A stretch of 64,000 nt of DNA. It comes from an uncultured Allomuricauda sp. (lineage in GTDB: Bacteria; Bacteroidota; Bacteroidia; Flavobacteriales; Flavobacteriaceae). Position 1 is the stretch's first letter. Each line of letters begins with the position of its first letter. The position numbers were made by a program, and so were the translations under genes. The notes under the pieces are model-generated. The model was given only the letters and a program-made list of their open reading frames with translations, was not told where the DNA came from and did not search any database. Location of the stretch: assembly GCF_947501165.1 (NCBI RefSeq), contig NZ_CANMUU010000001.1, positions 1,054,001 to 1,118,000 of the forward strand. The letters run 5' to 3'. This document shows positions 61,710 through 64,000 of this stretch, piece after piece.

Positions 61710-62519
61710 ATGAATGGAAAAAAGATATTGTTTGTATCTTCTGAATTAGTGCCTTACCTCCCTGAGAACCAAGTCTCCTTAATGTCTTACGAAGCCCCTA
61801 GAATGGTAAATAGCAATGGGGGTCAGATACGCATTTTTATGCCCAGATACGGCAACATCAACGAAAGAAGACATCAATTACATGAGGTAATCCGTTTGTC
61901 GGGAATGAATCTGGTGATCAACGATATGGACATGCCGTTGATTATCAAGGTTGCTTCCATACCCAAAGAGCGTATTCAGGTGTATTTCATTGATAACGAC
62001 GAATACTTTAAAAGGAAAGCCACTTTTACTGATGCTGATGGCAATCTTTTCCCGGATAATGATGAAAGGGCCATATTCTTTGCAAAAGGAGTGGTCGAAA
62101 CGGTAAAGAAGTTAAATTGGTCTCCGGATATTATCCACGTCCATGGTTGGATGGCTTCCTTACTCCCTTTATACCTAAGAAAATATTATGCGGATGAACC
62201 TTTGTTCTCGGATAGCAAGATTGTATTGTCTGTATATGAAAAGGGATATGAAGGAGAGCTTGACAGTAAGATGAAGGATAAAATTAAGTTTGATGGGATT
62301 TCCGAGGACAGTATTGAACCACTTTCCCAACCCGACTATAATAATTTGTTAAAGGTTGCCACCGATTATTCTGATGCCATTATTTTAGCTTCGGAAGGTG
62401 TTTCTGATGACCTTAAGGCACACATAGATAACTCTTCCAAACCAGTTTTGCCCTATGTCTCACTTCAAGAGGCAGAAGAGGCTTATACCAATTTTTATAA
62501 GACTGAGGTTTTAAAATAG
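61710..62519 (+). CDS. Stand-alone glycogen-synthase N-terminal domain-like protein, no lysine loop
   Basis: A 269-residue cytoplasmic protein resembling only the N-terminal half of GT5 glycogen/starch synthases: [47 protein letters not shown] and [17 protein letters not shown]. The C-terminal GT-B half is absent and the next gene begins 5 bases later, so this is not a frameshift remnant. The ADP-glucose loop K-x-G-G-L expected after the first strand is replaced by LPENQVSLM. It is probably not a catalytic synthase and may bind a sugar or a partner. It is directly upstream of the DUF4270 gene. Confidence 0.8.
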   Translation: MNGKKILFVSSELVPYLPENQVSLMSYEAPRMVNSNGGQIRIFMPRYGNINERRHQLHEVIRLSGMNLVINDMDMPLIIKVASIPKERIQVYFIDNDEYFKRKATFTDADGNLFPDNDERAIFFAKGVVETVKKLNWSPDIIHVHGWMASLLPLYLRKYYADEPLFSDSKIVLSVYEKGYEGELDSKMKDKIKFDGISEDSIEPLSQPDYNNLLKVATDYSDAIILASEGVSDDLKAHIDNSSKPVLPYVSLQEAEEAYTNFYKTEVLK

Positions 62520-62524
62520 AAGAC

Positions 62525-64000
62525 ATGCGAAATTTGAAAGGGATTAAACCCTTGGTGTTTACCATGGTTTTGGTTGTGACGTTGATTTCATGTGAAGAAG
62601 AATTACGCACCATTGGAGATGGGGTTGTGGCCGGGGAGCCTTTTACCACGGGTCGAGAAGTATACGATGTTTTTGCCTTTAATAAAGGAGTACAGGCTGT
62701 ACAAACCAATAGATTGCAGCTGTATCAACTAGGAGTTTTTAACGATCCCGTGTATGGTACAAGAAATGCGAGTATAGTTTCTCAAGTTACATTTCCAAAT
62801 GGTTTGGCCAACCCAACTCTTGGGGATAATACACAGGAAACCGAGGACAATGCGGATTCAGATGACAATGATGCTACCATACCTGAAAACGAAACAGTAG
62901 TTGAGGTGATATTGTACCTTCCTTTTCAACTTGCTCCAACTTCAGTTCGTGACTCGGACAATGATGGTGTACAAGACCAGTTTGATTCTGACCCTGAAGA
63001 CCCCAATTCAGACTCTGATGGAGACGGTGTTACGGATAATGACGAACGCATTTTAGGGTCAAATCCTCTGGACCCATCTGAAGATGGCTCAGGAGACGAT
63101 TTCATTGCAAACACTTTTCCACAAAGGTTTGATTTGGATAGTATTTTTGGGGATAGAACGCAAGAATTTAATTTAAGGGTGACACGATCCAATTTCTTTT
63201 TAAGAGACCTTGATCCAAATACAAATTTTGAAGATGCCCAAGAGTATTTTTCAAATCAGGATTTTGCAGGATTTGAAGGAGAAGTGCTCTATGATGGCTC
63301 TGGTTCAAATCAAGGACCTCTTACTATAAGTGATGAAGAATTTCTTTTCTTTTCAGAGGATGACCCAGATACTGAGGATGTTGACGAATCCTTGCAAGTC
63401 GAATCAAGATTACCGCCAGGACTTCGAATTCCTTTGGATAATGATTTTTTTCAAACTAACATTTTGGATAAAGAAGGACAAAGTGAATTGTTAAGCGTAT
63501 CTAATTTTCAGGACTTTTTTAGAGGAATACGAATTACAGGTAGTGGAATGGAAAATCTTATGTTTCTCTTTGACCTTACTCAAGCAAACATAACGATTAC
63601 CTATAATTTTCAAGATTATAATGCTACAGATGATACTGTAGAAACGGTAGAACGTAATCTAATATTCAACCTGCTTCAAGGAGCAAATAACAATGCAATA
63701 ACAGTTGGAAACGCAGTAAATACCTTTGAAGATGATATCTTGCCCGGAAGTATCTCTAGTCAGCTTGACACAGGAGAAAATGCCTCCAGAATTTATCTTA
63801 AAGGAGGAGTAGGAGCAATGTCCGAAATATTACTTTTTGGAGATGAGGAAGAAACCGATGGAAGGGGTCAAACTTTTATAGAAGAGATACGTTCAAACAA
63901 TTGGATCATTAACGAAGCCAATTTGGTTTTCTATGTTGATAGAGAAGCGCTATCTTCTGTTGGCGGAACTGAGGAACCTCCAAGATTGTATCTTTATAAT
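62525..64000 (+). CDS. DUF4270 family lipoprotein (3' end outside window)
   Basis: 492 codons are present and the frame is open at the window edge. It is a lipoprotein (lipobox TLISC, then [12 protein letters not shown]). The mature part is the beta-rich DUF4270 fold with [34 protein letters not shown]. Inserted at about residues 139-182 is an Asp-rich calcium-binding stretch of TSP3 type: [20 protein letters not shown] and [24 protein letters not shown]4270 proteins are widespread in flavobacteria, probably surface-exposed, and uncharacterised. It likely shares a transcript with the preceding gene. Confidence 0.85.
   Translation, partial: MRNLKGIKPLVFTMVLVVTLISCEEELRTIGDGVVAGEPFTTGREVYDVFAFNKGVQAVQTNRLQLYQLGVFNDPVYGTRNASIVSQVTFPNGLANPTLGDNTQETEDNADSDDNDATIPENETVVEVILYLPFQLAPTSVRDSDNDGVQDQFDSDPEDPNSDSDGDGVTDNDERILGSNPLDPSEDGSGDDFIANTFPQRFDLDSIFGDRTQEFNLRVTRSNFFLRDLDPNTNFEDAQEYFSNQDFAGFEGEVLYDGSGSNQGPLTISDEEFLFFSEDDPDTEDVDESLQVESRLPPGLRIPLDNDFFQTNILDKEGQSELLSVSNFQDFFRGIRITGSGMENLMFLFDLTQANITITYNFQDYNATDDTVETVERNLIFNLLQGANNNAITVGNAVNTFEDDILPGSISSQLDTGENASRIYLKGGVGAMSEILLFGDEEETDGRGQTFIEEIRSNNWIINEANLVFYVDREALSSVGGTEEPPRLYLYN

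Noticed and set aside
61710..62519. Idea that the GT5-like gene is truncated by a frameshift
   Set aside because: The DUF4270 gene starts 5 bases after its stop and no second GT-B half is found in any frame nearby.
1..64000. CRISPR array, tRNA or rRNA genes
   Set aside because: No regularly spaced direct repeats and no cloverleaf or rRNA-like conserved segment noticed in reading; short tRNAs could still be missed by eye.

Overview
The window reads as chromosome of a marine-type Flavobacteriaceae (Bacteroidota). This is inferred from gene content: three TonB-dependent receptors with carboxypeptidase-like N-terminal domains, many small lipoproteins, DUF4270, SYLF and DUF3108 families, and a large eukaryote-like IleRS. 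Promoters also fit: several genes carry the Bacteroidota -7 box TAnnTTTG, and Shine-Dalgarno sequences are mostly absent. No rRNA, tRNA, CRISPR array, transposase or phage gene was seen.

Layout. 1-3.9 kb, minus strand: a modA fragment, an EamA exporter, an ArsC-like protein, an SDR, an Asp/Glu racemase with a Thr83/Cys197 catalytic pair, and an ArsR-type regulator next to palindromic operators. 4.7-10.6 kb: a cystathionine gamma-synthase-like enzyme, glutamate dehydrogenase, RecO and a TonB receptor. 11.1-16.3 kb: ileS, a DksA-like gene, a secreted protein gene and lspA, convergent with a 5-formyl-THF cyclo-ligase. 17.3-26.3 kb: uvrC and a patatin/outer-membrane fusion, then DUF3108, tryptophan 2,3-dioxygenase, an M23 peptidase and pgi. 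26.5-36.0 kb: an Oar-like receptor, then a divergent locus of secreted EEP nuclease, TonB receptor and DUF5689/lamin-tail lipoprotein that looks like a nucleic-acid acquisition unit. 36.0-47.8 kb: SYLF, DinB, a candidate small RNA, ankyrin, NUDIX, nitrilase, an Ig-like lipoprotein, ComF, a coiled-coil protein, glyS and a TPR hybrid histidine kinase.

47.8-52.6 kb is the accessory region. Eight short, mostly orphan genes lie on the minus strand. Several of their gaps carry related imperfect palindromes with integron-like core motifs (RYYYAAC ... GTTRRRY) placed at gene ends and just before the next start codon. I read this as a candidate cassette array without an integrase in view. Two cassettes encode HEPN-like proteins. 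Imperfect direct repeats flank the two best-defined cassettes.

52.6-64 kb returns to housekeeping and metabolism: a Gfo/Idh oxidoreductase, an isochorismatase-like hydrolase, a beta-barrel protein, exonuclease III and an aldo/keto reductase. A minus-strand run follows: panC, panD, a flippase-like membrane protein, a degenerate esterase-fold protein and radA. Divergent from panC are a GT5-like protein lacking the usual lysine loop and a DUF4270 lipoprotein cut by the window edge.

All family names come from motif recognition by eye; no database search was run.
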